From Hoplostethus atlanticus (taxonomy: Eukaryota; Chordata; Actinopteri; Trachichthyiformes; Trachichthyidae), in the NCBI GenBank assembly GCA_034670405.1, contig JAXDDX010000002.1, positions 9,424,501-9,488,500 of the forward strand: a DNA stretch of 64,000 bases, read 5' to 3'. Within the stretch, counting starts at the first letter, position 1; each line of letters begins with the position of its first letter. The notes beneath the pieces were generated by a model that was not told the origin of the DNA, ran no database searches, and worked only from the letters and a program-made list of their open reading frames with translations. Position numbers and translations under genes: made by a program. Of the stretch, positions 25,201 through 44,712 are shown piece after piece.

Positions 25201-28200
25201 CAATATTCCTAATTCATAAATTTCAGTTGTCACTTAACTGAAGCTTGAGCTCTGCTTGGAAGGGATTTTACCACTTTGGAGGCTGTGCAATGAGTTAAAT
25301 GAACAACAAAACATTTAAAATCACGTTTAAATTTGCCCACACTGCTAGTGTGCGTGAGCATGTGCAGGTAGACTTCTCTATTTTCATCCATTCTTATCCT
25401 CTCCTCCACACCCCTTGTATTTTCAACACCATCTCTCCTTCAGTCCACTCTCTGTTAGTTATCTCTAAGCCTTTTAGCTATTTTAGCTTTTTTGTTGGCC
25501 TTTCATGTCTGTGGCATTCAACTCAACATTCAGTGATTCATCTGATGGAAATAAACACTCACACAAGCAAAAATAGAGAGAAGTGCCTAACCAACAGTTC
25601 CAAAGCAAAAATGACCATTTATTGAGACATTTGGTAATTACATAGATGTTTTCACCTTTCTTTGGTGAAAAGGTTATATTAGTATCAGAGCTACAGTTGT
25701 GTGGTTACCTCTCTGTTTTTGCCCCATACTTAAAATCAATCAAAAAACTTGATTGTTCTAGTGCCTTGTGATGTGTTAGTGTGATCGCAGATTTTATTAT
25801 CCGGGCTTTGGCAAATTGTGCTATTATTTGGATGCAACCCATAGCGAGACTACCTGTAATCATGGCAGTGACGTGGCCAAGCCTGTTGTTTATTAGAACA
25901 TTGACTTGAATGAGATTCAGTGCCTGTGTGTCAGTAGAGTGTTGCCCGTAGTTGTAGATTTTACTGTAGCTTAGGAAAAGGCCGTTGAGGGATTTTTGTT
26001 TTTAATCGGCTCAGCTGTGGAGTGAATTGCTTTTATATTGTGCTCCTCTTTAGCCATGGTGCTGGGTGGAGTAGGGTGAAGTTTCCCTTTACCGATCTCA
26101 AGTCAGAGTTGCAATTCTTTCACTAATAGCTAAAGATGCTATGTGTAGGACTTTCATTGAAATTTAGTGAAAAATGTAATCAGGACCTTTAGTTGCTTAG
26201 TGCGTCTCACCACACCACATGAGAACCACTGGACTACATCAGCATAGCAGAGAGATGAACGGGTAGAAACAGGCTTCTTCCTTTCTGCTCTGACCTTGGC
26301 TCTGTCTTCTCTCTTGTCATGTCCACAGAGGAGATTGGCCTTCACTGAATGGAGTAGAACTGGCACAGAGGATGATGATGATGATGATGAAGGCAGCTAG
26401 AAGTGAATTGTTAAGTGCCAGCCCTAGCGTAGTGCTTTTATGCTTTGTCTGTCAGTAGTGTATGCTGGTTTCTATTGTGTAGACTGTGTATACTGCCTGG
26501 TGTCTGTCAGTTGCGAGGGCTCTGATGGGAAATTGAACAAATCAAAGAAAGGCCTTCTAAGTAACTAATTTCTGTCCCTGCCGTAAATTTGTTTTCTTGT
26601 ATAAGCCTGGCTGTTTGTTAACAACCTGTGTGTTGTGTTTGACCTTACATGTGTGTGTGTCTTTGAGAAAGAAACATTTGTCATTTATTCATTATTTAAG
26701 TCCAACGCACCTACTTTTCACCTTGCTTTTTTCTTTCATCTTTACACACTCCATGGAACAGACCTTTCGTTTATAAGATTTCCATGAATGGGCAGATGTC
26801 AAAAAGCTGAGTCGTGCAGAATGTCATACAACTGGGCTAAAAATGCTCAGCATGTGCAAATACAGCAGACGGGATCCTCTGTAGTCCCCGCTCTCGGCTT
26901 TTCTGATGTCTTCCTGTTTCATAAACGTCTGTTCTCTTCACTCTGTCAATCATTCACTGCCATAATTCACTGCCCTCTTGATCTCAATAAAATGTTCACA
27001 TTAGAAATACCTTGCATTGTCTTTGATTCATCCTACCTTTCTCTGTCACCCAAGCAACATACATGAACACTTGTCAAGCCATTTTGTATTAGTATGTTTT
27101 CTGTACAGGTATGTATCCATTATTTTAGGATCATGGGGGACCTCATCTCATGCTGACCTCTGCAGTAGTTAGAAAATGATTTGTATAGCATGTGTGTAAA
27201 TTGTCCTTTTAATTTTCAAAGAAGAAAAACAAAACTTCTTCTTGCACATTTTCACTATCTAATAGAGCACAGACAACCAGTTCAAGTTAATTCAGACTTA
27301 TTCTAGAAAGTGATGCTGAGGATTTTTTGTTGGCCGTTTTGGGTCTTAAATGATTTACTTCTCCTTTCTCTCTCCTTTCAGAAAATTGAGAACGGACGTT
27401 TTGCCAAGTATAGATACTTTGCTCATGCCAAGGTCAATGAGTCCGACTTCCTTATGATTACCAAGAGGTGAGACAATAAGTTTGGTGTGTGATTGAGTGC
27501 ATTTATAAGCCCACAGTATTCTGGATGCCAGTTCATATCCTATGTAAGTTTGTATTCGAGACAATCAGTTCATATTGTCTTTATATCATGTTCACAAACA
27601 TCCATGTTATATGAAAATATTCTAATCACCACAGAAAATGAACCTGTGCAGACCACAACAGGATGTGCTGTATTCATGCCTCAGTATTACAGCTAGTATC
27701 CGTATATCACAGATATCACAGATAGATAAATGGGATATGATATTTCAATTGCAATCATCACTTACCTCTTTTTCTGTTTGTTTGTCACTCTGTCTAAGTG
27801 TGTGTGTCTACAGTGTGTCTCTGATGTAATGCTTTATCTGTGGTCTCCTCTCCTAGGGGATATCCTTTGCTTAATACAGCCATTTTTCTGGTGTCTTTTC
27901 CAGGGGCATATTCTTTGTGACCAAAGGCACATTTGGCCAGCTGACCTGTGAATGGCAGTATCTGTTTGATGAGTTCACCAAGGACCCAATGATCGTAGAG
28001 GACCGGCGGGTTCGCATTGAGGCTAAGGTACAAGAAAACCAAATGAAGCCAACTCATATTTATGCTCTACATCAGAAGTTATCATCTCTCGGGACCAACG
28101 TTTTCAAAAATCTTCATGAATTTGTGCAAGCTACTACACAACACTGTATGGAAAACACTGAGAGAAGCTTTAATCAGTCCTCAGTTTCAGTCTCATATTC

Positions 28201-28762
28201 ATTATCAAGCTCCACAATGAACTTGATATATTAAAGTCCAGCTTTGAAATGTTGATTGGACTGTTGTGGGCTATAGGAATAACGCACATGAATTCTGATT
28301 GGTGGTGTTTCCATTTGAACTTGTCCCAACCAATTCTGTGCTCTGAAAGCCGATAGTACTGAACTGTTTGTCTTGTGTTTTGCAGGAGAGAGTTAAGTCA
28401 GTCTTCCACGCCAAAGAGTTTGGGAAAATCATCAACTTCAGAACTCCTGAGATAGCCACGGTAAGTTGTTTATTTGCTGTATCAGGTGCTTTACTTAGTT
28501 TTTTGACTTATCTTATTTGACTTATGACATATCTGTGATGATATCTATATATTTTCTATGTCATGGCCTAAGTCAGGACCACGTGATTTACTCAAACTCA
28601 CCCCCTTCCCTCTTCAAGCCGCTTACCCTTCTTCATAGAACGATGGGTTGTTAGTTCGTCTTAGTAAATCTTTGTGGTAAAATGCTAATATTTGTCTCCA
28701 TTTGCTTCCAGTGGGTTCTTTCCAAGTTGGAGGATGCGAGGGAGAGTTTACCCAAATACTGA
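1..28762 (+). CDS. vps13a: vps13a, 3' part: bridge-like lipid transfer protein VPS13A (chorein), 5' partial
   Basis: VPS13A forms a lipid-conducting bridge at ER-mitochondria and lipid-droplet contacts (family knowledge). I joined 53 exons with GT-AG borders and unbroken phase: 1-100, 630-741, 908-1080, 1244-1400, 1570-1649, 1791-1850, 2178-2382, 2710-2826, 3128-3231, 3615-3782, 4136-4443, 4655-4802, 5181-5352, 5441-5565, 5920-6089, 6683-6939, 7069-7253, 7398-7541, 8172-8381, 8653-8796, 9213-9314, 9400-9552, 10195-10456, 11718-11878, 12308-12411, 12553-12865, 13241-13377, 13905-14205, 14533-14637, 14937-15083, 15382-15513, 15789-15922, 19024-19156, 19614-19671, 19866-20037, 20610-20763, 21095-21241, 21500-21581, 21682-21751, 22104-22218, 22456-22569, 22686-22831, 22960-23041, 23248-23361, 23614-23689, 23824-23987, 24266-24311, 24597-24720, 24950-25064, 27382-27467, 27904-28027, 28386-28460, 28712-28762. 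Reading starts at base 2 and stops at TGA 28760-28762, giving 2478 residues. Human VPS13A has 3174, so the N-terminal chorein part is outside the window. Hallmarks such as [27 protein letters not shown] and [11 protein letters not shown] separate it from VPS13B and VPS13D; paralogue VPS13C is less likely given the gna14-gnaq neighbours. Confidence 0.97.
747..777 (+). repeat. (AC)n microsatellite at vps13a donor
   Basis: A 31-nt AC run begins five bases after the exon 630-741 border. Confidence 0.95.
857..891 (+). repeat. (TG)n microsatellite at vps13a acceptor
   Basis: A 35-nt TG run ends 16 bases before the exon 908-1080 acceptor, in the same 166-nt intron as the AC run at 747-777. Confidence 0.95.
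922..942 (+). other. vps13a: FFAT-like VAP-binding motif in vps13a
   Basis: The codons read LFYDAPS, preceded by the acidic SEED. Human VPS13A binds the ER proteins VAPA and VAPB through an FFAT motif whose core reads FFDAP (family knowledge, from memory). Here the aromatic, aromatic/Tyr, Asp, Ala and Pro positions match, but the first core position is Leu rather than Glu. The acidic flank and distance from the C-terminus fit the human site. VAP binding is inferred, not shown. Confidence 0.65.
5371..5414 (+). repeat. (GT)n(GC)n microsatellite in an 88-nt vps13a intron
   Basis: A GT run passes into GCGTGCGCGCGC and occupies half of the 88-nt intron 5353-5440. Confidence 0.95.
5576..5601 (+). 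repeat. (CA)n microsatellite after exon 5441-5565
   Basis: A CA run of about 25 nt starts about ten bases inside the next intron. Confidence 0.95.
6683..10456 (+). CDS. vps13a: vps13a exons 16-23: mid region leading into the VAB domain
   Basis: These exons encode about residues 733-1218 of the window protein. Exon 8653-8796 contains the conserved VPS13 stretch [14 protein letters not shown], and exon 9213-9314 continues with [15 protein letters not shown], a signature shared by all VPS13 proteins. Exon 10195-10456 opens with [19 protein letters not shown] and then [15 protein letters not shown], the first repeat of the VAB (Vps13 adaptor-binding) region with its conserved Asn. The intron at 6940-7068 is only 129 nt and ends in two AGs six bases apart (7068 and 7074), both in frame. 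Confidence 0.93.
8895..9010. repeat. Degenerate CCTAACC-rich repeat block, copy 1
   Basis: TTCCCTAAACCTAGCC then TTAACCTCAAGTTC and AACCCTAATTCTAATC is a run of degenerate telomere-like units, known to me as part of a widespread fish repeat. It lies in a vps13a intron. Confidence 0.4.
9325..9351 (+). repeat. (CA)n microsatellite in an 85-nt vps13a intron
   Basis: A CA run fills about a third of intron 9315-9399. Confidence 0.95.
10195..15922 (+). CDS. vps13a: vps13a VAB (SHR-BD / WD40-like) region, six Asn repeats
   Basis: The VAB domain recruits VPS13 proteins to organelles through adaptors and consists of six repeats, each with a near-invariant Asn (family knowledge). I see six matching sites: VVKNRLG in exon 10195-10456, [10 protein letters not shown] in 12553-12865, [11 protein letters not shown] in 13241-13377, [12 protein letters not shown] in 13905-14205, [11 protein letters not shown] in 14937-15083 and [11 protein letters not shown] in 15789-15922. 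The SPYWMVNK block is the classical start of the SHR-BD (DUF1162) match. Missense changes at such Asn residues impair VPS13 recruitment in other members. Confidence 0.88.
10602..11251. mobile_element. Solo LTR (650 bp) with 5-bp target duplication, in a vps13a intron
   Basis: The element begins TGTTATGCC and ends GGTCGTAACA, so it has TG...CA ends within a short inverted TGTTA/TAACA. It is flanked on both sides by GTGCT (10597-10601 and 11252-11256). There is no internal gag-pol sequence or second LTR, as expected after LTR-LTR recombination. A 5-bp duplication fits Ty3/Gypsy-like or similar LTR elements; the family and orientation are uncertain. Confidence 0.78.
12880..13045 (+). mobile_element. 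LINE-like 3' tail in vps13a intron
   Basis: The end AAGTGCCTTGGGTACCTTG then AAAGGCGCTATAAAAATGAA and (ATT)-like units is the usual 3' terminus of a fish Rex1/L2-type non-LTR element or a SINE sharing it. The start is only approximate and no coding part is seen. Confidence 0.6.
13488..13670 (-). mobile_element. L2/SINE-type tail remnant, minus orientation
   Basis: TTACATTTACATTTAAC followed by CAGCTGACCCTCTTATCTAG and AGTGACTTA is the degenerate reverse complement of the tail TAAGTCGCTTTGGATAAAAG seen at 44656. It lies in a vps13a intron. Confidence 0.55.
13850..13904 (+). mobile_element. RTE/Rex3-like retroposon tail forming a vps13a 3' splice site
   Basis: AATTTCTCCTTGGGTATAAA then TAAAGTATCTTATCCTATC resembles the common fish tail of the form TTTCCC-TTGGG-AATAAAGTATCT. 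It ends 5 bases before the AG acceptor of exon 13905-14205. A better-preserved copy of the tail lies near 40880-40915. Confidence 0.5.
16200..16255 (-). mobile_element. LINE-type tail remnant, minus orientation
   Basis: TTTATTTGTATAGCCCTTAA then TCACGGTTACAGCCTCAAAG reads on the minus strand as a known fish non-LTR 3' end (CCTTTGAGGC...AAGGGCTATACAAATAAA). It lies in the long vps13a intron 15923-19023. Confidence 0.55.
17313..17390 (+). CDS. vps13a: Candidate 78-nt cassette exon of vps13a
   Basis: Within the unusually long intron 15923-19023, GGCCATGCAG precedes an open 78-nt segment followed by GTAGAA. It is phase 2-2, so inclusion keeps the frame and adds 26 residues reading [14 protein letters not shown] then [11 protein letters not shown]. 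Skipping joins exon 15789-15922 to 19024-19156, as in the human protein as I recall it. The donor is mediocre and no conservation test was possible. Confidence 0.35.
19024..23361 (+). CDS. vps13a: vps13a exons 33-44: C-terminal bridge segment after VAB
   Basis: These exons encode about residues 1731-2192 of the window protein. Recognisable VPS13A/C-conserved blocks in order are [98 protein letters not shown] and [20 protein letters not shown]. Exon 23248-23361 holds [20 protein letters not shown]. The exon 19866-20037 acceptor (ending ATCCAAAG) has a weak pyrimidine tract. The exon 19614-19671 acceptor is preceded by a (GT)n run. Confidence 0.94.
23395..23592 (+). repeat. Possible short retroposon ending in (ATT)n
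   Basis: The segment from CCTGCACTGTGCAACTTTC to AAATAAAATGTATTATTATT ends in about six ATT units, as short fish retroposons do. No tRNA-like head is recognised. It sits in the vps13a intron just before exon 23614-23689. Confidence 0.35.
23614..25064 (+). CDS. vps13a: vps13a exons 45-49: ATG2_C-like amphipathic membrane-binding region
   Basis: These exons encode about residues 2192-2367 of the window protein. The protein is Gly/Ala/Lys-rich with blocks such as [57 protein letters not shown] and [20 protein letters not shown]. In human VPS13A this ATG2_C-homologous segment contributes to lipid-droplet and mitochondrial association (family knowledge). The last exon of the block, 24950-25064, ends in phase 0 at SQMLQ. 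It can splice either to the PH-like exons from 27382 or to the candidate terminal exon at 26329. Confidence 0.95.
26329..26400 (+). CDS. vps13a: Candidate alternative last exon of vps13a with Asp-rich tail
   Basis: A long pyrimidine-rich tract ends in GTCCACAG at 26328. From there, in phase 0 with the preceding exon 24950-25064, an open frame of 23 codons runs [13 protein letters not shown] then [10 protein letters not shown] and stops at TAG 26398-26400. An AATAAA lies at 26986-26991. Mammalian VPS13A is known to have a second isoform (variant B) that stops in an alternative exon at this same position, and as I recall it ends in an Asp-rich tail with a nearby REW. The exon here has the same place, phase, tryptophan and acidic end. 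Splicing is not shown by DNA alone. Confidence 0.7.
   Translation, partial: RRLAFTEWSRTGTEDDDDDDEGS
26986..26991 (+). promoter_or_regulatory. Poly(A) signal for the short vps13a isoform
   Basis: A canonical AATAAA sits 586 nt after the stop of the candidate alternative exon and upstream of the next constitutive exon at 27382. It would define a short-isoform 3'UTR of about 600 nt. Use is inferred. Confidence 0.5.
27382..28762 (+). CDS. vps13a: vps13a exons 50-53: C-terminal PH-like domain and stop
   Basis: These four exons encode the last 111 residues. They begin [20 protein letters not shown], continue with [20 protein letters not shown] and [20 protein letters not shown], and end [16 protein letters not shown]. 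This matches the PH-like domain that ends the long isoform of VPS13A. The stop is TGA at 28760-28762. A 2.3-kb intron separates the block from exon 24950-25064 and contains the candidate alternative last exon. Confidence 0.96.
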
Positions 28763-28828
28763 GTGATCTAGAAGAGCAAGAAACCAGCACTGACAAATGA
28801 TAAATCCCCCCCCCCACACACACACAAA

Positions 28829-28870
<42 letters not shown>

Positions 28871-30025
28871 GTGTCAGTGCCTTTATTCTTTACTGCATGC
28901 TAGTTTGTCTGCCTTCTTGACTAGTGGTACAAACCATGTTATACAGTGAGTGAGTGAGTGAGTGAGTGTCTGCGTGTGTGTGTGAGTTTGTGTGTCTGCA
29001 TGCTTATAGGAGTGCTATAATGACTGTTGCCCATCATACAAAAGGGGGCAGATGAAGTCAGCTGTGGCCTATTCTTTCATTCACTGGTGACTTCCATACA
29101 TTTTGTTTACCGCAGACACACACATGCATTGAACCACACTTAGACGCTCCCCCTGCTCTGATTACACTTCTCCTTATGCCACGTGTTTTCAAACACAGCT
29201 ATGCTATTTACCATTCTAGATAACTAACCCATGTCTGAGTTAAAGTGTGCCTAGGTTTTTCTGTTGCGATTGTTCAATTCAATTTGTTTCAATTATTGGG
29301 ACATATTTCAAATCATGTTTGACCATAGAAACTAGTCTGTCTATTAGCACTGAGAGATACAGCTGGTGAGAGACAGCTTGACAAACTGCTACCGCCAAAC
29401 CTTATTCGTTGTAGCACTGTGTTGATACTCTTAATGTGTTTCACACTTACTGTTTATTTTACTGGATTATCAAAAAGGGAAAATGTCTAACTAATCAAAG
29501 GGTTTTGAGTATGGCTTTAATAATAATAATAATAATAATATATATAGTGCAAGATTTACTGTCCCCAAAATCCTCCAGTTTCCTTTTACTTCCCTGTTTT
29601 TCTATACTTTTGTGCAAGATTAAGACTGTTCAGTGTGTGATTTAGAGACGCATGCTATTTTTATACTGTACTTACTGTACTTACTTCTATCAATCTGCTG
29701 TATATTTATCTAAGATAATACCACGTGTATATATCTATCCTCACACAGTAGTCTGTGTTATGGCATTGCAGATTGTAATTTTGTGATTTTTATGTTTTTA
29801 TACCACAGGTATGCAGAGAAAAGCATATTTAAAAAAAACTAATGTAATTATTAACATCAGCTGCCATTTACTGTGAATTATTTTAAAAGCTTTTGGTTTT
29901 GGGTGCATTGCAATTAATTTAACTAAATATTTCTGTTGCCTTTATTGTTTGCCATCTTTTTGGGAAGCACGATGCTGGAGGCTTGAATTATTTTTAGAAA
30001 AATAAAATATCTGTGTTTCAAATAT
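28763..30025 (+). other. vps13a: vps13a 3'UTR with poly(A) signal
   Basis: No coding potential follows the TGA. The UTR contains a (CA)n tract at 28811-28864, GTGAGT repeats near 28945-28968 and AT-rich sequence. The first canonical AATAAA in a suitable context is at 30001-30006. The opposing gna14 poly(A) signal lies only about 140 nt further on. Confidence 0.7.
30001..30006 (+). promoter_or_regulatory. vps13a poly(A) signal
   Basis: AATAAA in an A-rich context about 1.24 kb after the vps13a stop, followed by T/G-rich sequence (TGTATGTTTTGTC) typical of a downstream element. Confidence 0.65.
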
Positions 30026-30143
30026 GTATGTTTTGTCAGGTTTGTTAGAGAATCTCTTTCCCTCTTTTCTCTGTTTTACCTCAGAAAATCTTACTTAAAA
30101 AAATACATAAAGAAATACATTTTTCATTGAACAACTATAACCG

Positions 30144-31268
30144 TTTATTGAAATCTAGCATAAATATAATTTTCATTTCTCTTGAGAAGACATAGAAATG
30201 TACATATCCAACCCAAAAACAACAATCACTCTGAAGATTAGCAAGGAGGGTTTTTCAGTAGCACAGATTGGTTAGAGATCCTATTTACATCTAAAAGATG
30301 AACTGGAGTGGTTGTCTTGTCTATGTTGGGTAAGGCACACACTGTTTCATATGGAGGAGTTCAGAACCGTTTTCTACACAACATCAAATTGGAATGCATC
30401 ATAAAATACAATATATTTTGAAAAGTGAATAAAATATGTAGTGCACACAACAGGTCTATAATAAATGGTAGTTATTTTCCACTCATTTTCACATAAACAC
30501 ACCATGTAACCTGTGGAAACCTGCTGCTATACAGGAAAGTACCATTTTCTTAGCATATATCTTGAAAGAATGGAAGAAAATATTTCCTTCTCACAATTTT
30601 GTGTTACTACTCCACTATACTCTATACAAAATGGCATACAGTTGTATGATTTCTATAAAACAACAACCTAGACAGAATCAATAGTTTGGGTCTATGTCTA
30701 TTACAGCATGCCCATATTCCCTTTGGCTGGATTTGTACAGGCACAAAACATCTTTTTTAAACTGAAATTCTTTAAGACAGAGAGCTGATCTTTTTATTGG
30801 CTGTCTAAACAAAGAGAAAATGTGTGGAATCTGATTCTTGTCTGTTTAGAAAATAACTAAATATTTTTTTCACTCTTGAAGTGTAGGAAGGCCACTTGAT
30901 TCACAAATGTATCCCCTTTCCCTTTTCATTCACTACTTATTATCCAATCAGTATAAAACAAGAAGGCAGTGCACCTTCTGTTTCCATCATCCAATCAGCT
31001 AAGCACTTTCTCTCACGCCCACTTGGCAACCAATCACACATCAATATACTCTTTATTACCTTCATCAGCTGTTAGAATAGCTTCAAATGGAGTCTAGTTG
31101 AAGTTTTGATCAATGTTTTGATGCAATAAAGCTCTTTGAATTGGTAAACCGAGTCTCCCCCGATTGAACTCTGTTGAAACAGCCCTTGCAATGCTCTTCT
31201 GTCTTTCCTTTCCTTTCTTATACTCTCTCGTCTCCCTTTGCCTCCTCCTTTCCTCTCCTCATGCCCCT
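30144..31268 (-). other. gna14: gna14 3'UTR with poly(A) signals
   Basis: On the minus strand, AATAAA occurs at 31052-31057 (proximal) and 30144-30149 (distal). The distal choice gives a 3'UTR of about 1.1 kb. No other gene is seen here. Confidence 0.55.
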
Positions 31269-42511
<11,243 letters not shown>

Positions 42512-43454
42512 CACTCAAACTGTACAGATATCTGTCTGCAAAGTCGCCAATGCCCCCTCGGGTCTCAAAGTGAAACTATAAGACTGTGGACGCAGACGCT
42601 CAGCCAACCGCTCCTTCTCGTCCTGTGGTTTCCCTCTCTCCACAAATTCACCTGGTTTCAATGGGAAAGGACGTTGAGCATCTTAAAAGTGATGTTTTGG
42701 TTCTCCCCACCTTCTGTTTGAAAAAGTTATTGTTCAAAAGATACTTTCAGTGGTCATCGGCTGCATCAGAGAAACCTTCTTCTATTAGAATGAAACCTGT
42801 GAAGTTTTTGTTGGGGAAAAACTGGGAGGACACTTGTTCAACTTTACGCAGTTGCCCGGAGGGGCGGGGCACCAGTGGCAGATAAACAAGGACAAACTGG
42901 GAAGTCAAAACCCATAACAAGCATACTGCACTGTCTTTGCAGTGAGACAGGGGAGGTGGATCATGCGCGTCAAATATGATCTTGTAGTTTGTATCATTAT
43001 AATGGAGAGCCAGATATCATAGCATACTAACAATGTGCCAATCTGTAATTCAGTGGTATTCTCCTTAAAAGTGGTGCTACTTCCATTTTATATGAGTTCA
43101 TGAATGGAGAATCCATAGTCACCACCAGTCACCTACTAAGTAAAAATAATCACACATATACAAACACAGGAACCTAGAAAGAGGTAATACTATTTTATTT
43201 GGTGTTTTATGAGAGGTTATTTTGAAATAACAACTGTGGAAAAAAATGCCTGAATGTCAGTGGAGAGATCATCCAGGCAGTGAGAGCAGGAGGCTGACTG
43301 CAGGGATTTGTGTGGTAAAAAGAAGATGCTCCATAAAACATGAAATATTACTTTAAAGGGGAAATTCACACTGAAGCGACATTCACATTATTCCTGTGAT
43401 GTTGGAAAGTTTGTCTTAACTTGATAACTGAAGTGTCTCCTCTTTTCCCTCTAC
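42512..43454. other. Region upstream of gna14
   Basis: This would hold the gna14 5'UTR and promoter. I see no obvious TATA box in the expected place, no strong CpG island and no ORF with coding character. The following L2-like LINE starts at about 43455. Confidence 0.4.
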
Positions 43455-44712
43455 ACAACATCTCTTGGTTCTGTTATCCATTCACACGACTTTTCCTACC
43501 ACTGCTATGCAGATGACACCCAGCTGATCCTGTCATTTCCCCCCTCTGACACACAAGTGGAGGCACGCATTGCTGCGTGCCTGGCAAACATCTCGGAGTG
43601 GATGTCGATGCACCACCTGAAGCTCAACCTGGACAAAACTGAGCTGATGTTCCTCCCGGGGAAGGGCTGTCCGCACCGAGACCTGGCCATCACCATTGAT
43701 AATGCTGTGGTGACGTCAACTCGGACTGCGAGGAATCTGGGTGTGACCCTGGACGACCAACTGTCGTTCTCGGCAAACATCGCATCAGTGACGCGCTCCT
43801 GCAGATTCCTCCTCTACAACATCAGGAGGATTCGCCCCTTCCTCACTGACAAGGCAGCGCAGGTGCTCATCCAGGCTCTTGTCATCTCCCGCCTGGACTA
43901 CTGCAACTCCCTCCTTGCTGGTGCCCCGGCGTTTGCCATCAGACCTCTGGAGCTTGTTCAGAAAGCTGCAGCTCGTCTGGTGTTCAACCGCCCCAAGTTC
44001 TCCCATACAACTACCCTTCTCCGTTCTCTACACTGGCTCCCTGTAGCGGCTCGCATCCAGTTCAAGACCCTGGTGCTAGCCTATAGGGCAGTGAAAGGAA
44101 CAGCTCCTTCTTACCTCCAGGCTATGGTCAAGCCTTACACCCCCGCCCGACCACTTCGCTCTGCTGCCTCGAGGCGACTGGTTGCCCCGTCGCTCAGAGG
44201 GCCCTGCGGCCGATCTACACGGTCACGGCTCTTCTCTGTCCTGGCCCCGCAGTGGTGGAATGAACTCCCCACTGATGTCAGGACAGCAGAGTCGCTGCCC
44301 ATCTTTCGCCGCAGGCTGAAAACCCACCTCTTCAGGAAACACTACCCTGACTCTTCCTCTTAGCCTTGCCTATTTGTCGTCAATTATGTGTCTGAGCTCT
44401 TGTTTATTGGCTCTTGTTCATTTGATACACTTATTTGTCTTAGCTCTTGCTTATTTGGTTCACTTAGTTGTCTTAGCTCTTGTTTATTTGATTCTCTTAT
44501 TTGTCTCATTTGTTTAAGATATAGTAGGTTGCTAACTTATTGCACTCTTACCTTAACACTAGTTATGCTCTTAGTTGCTTGTTTAGGAAGGAAATGCACT
44601 TACGATTTCTGGTGACTAGTAGTTTTCTTGCCTACCTATGTTGAATGCACTTATTGTAAGTCGCTTTGGATAAAAGCGTCTGCTAAATGACTGTAATGTC
44701 TGTAATGTAATG
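43455..44712 (+). mobile_element. 5'-truncated L2-like (CR1/L2 group) LINE copy with open RT C-terminal part
   Basis: An uninterrupted frame runs from about 43455 to TAG 44361-44363. It includes the reverse transcriptase catalytic block CYADDTQL, then NLGVTLDDQLSF, LVISRLDYCNSLLAG, LLRSLHWLPVAARI and APQWWNELP, the usual thumb/C-terminal motifs of fish L2-like elements. About 340 nt of 3'UTR follows, with short direct repeats around GTCTTAGCTCTTG. The 3' end is the typical stem TAAGTCGCTTTGGATAAAAG and a (TGTAATG)n tail. No 5' part is present, so it cannot be autonomous. The absence of frame breaks suggests a fairly young insertion. Confidence 0.85.

Noticed and set aside
28945..28968. Regular short repeats considered as a CRISPR-like or satellite array
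   Set aside because: GTGAGT/GTGA units without spacers; a simple microsatellite in a vertebrate 3'UTR.
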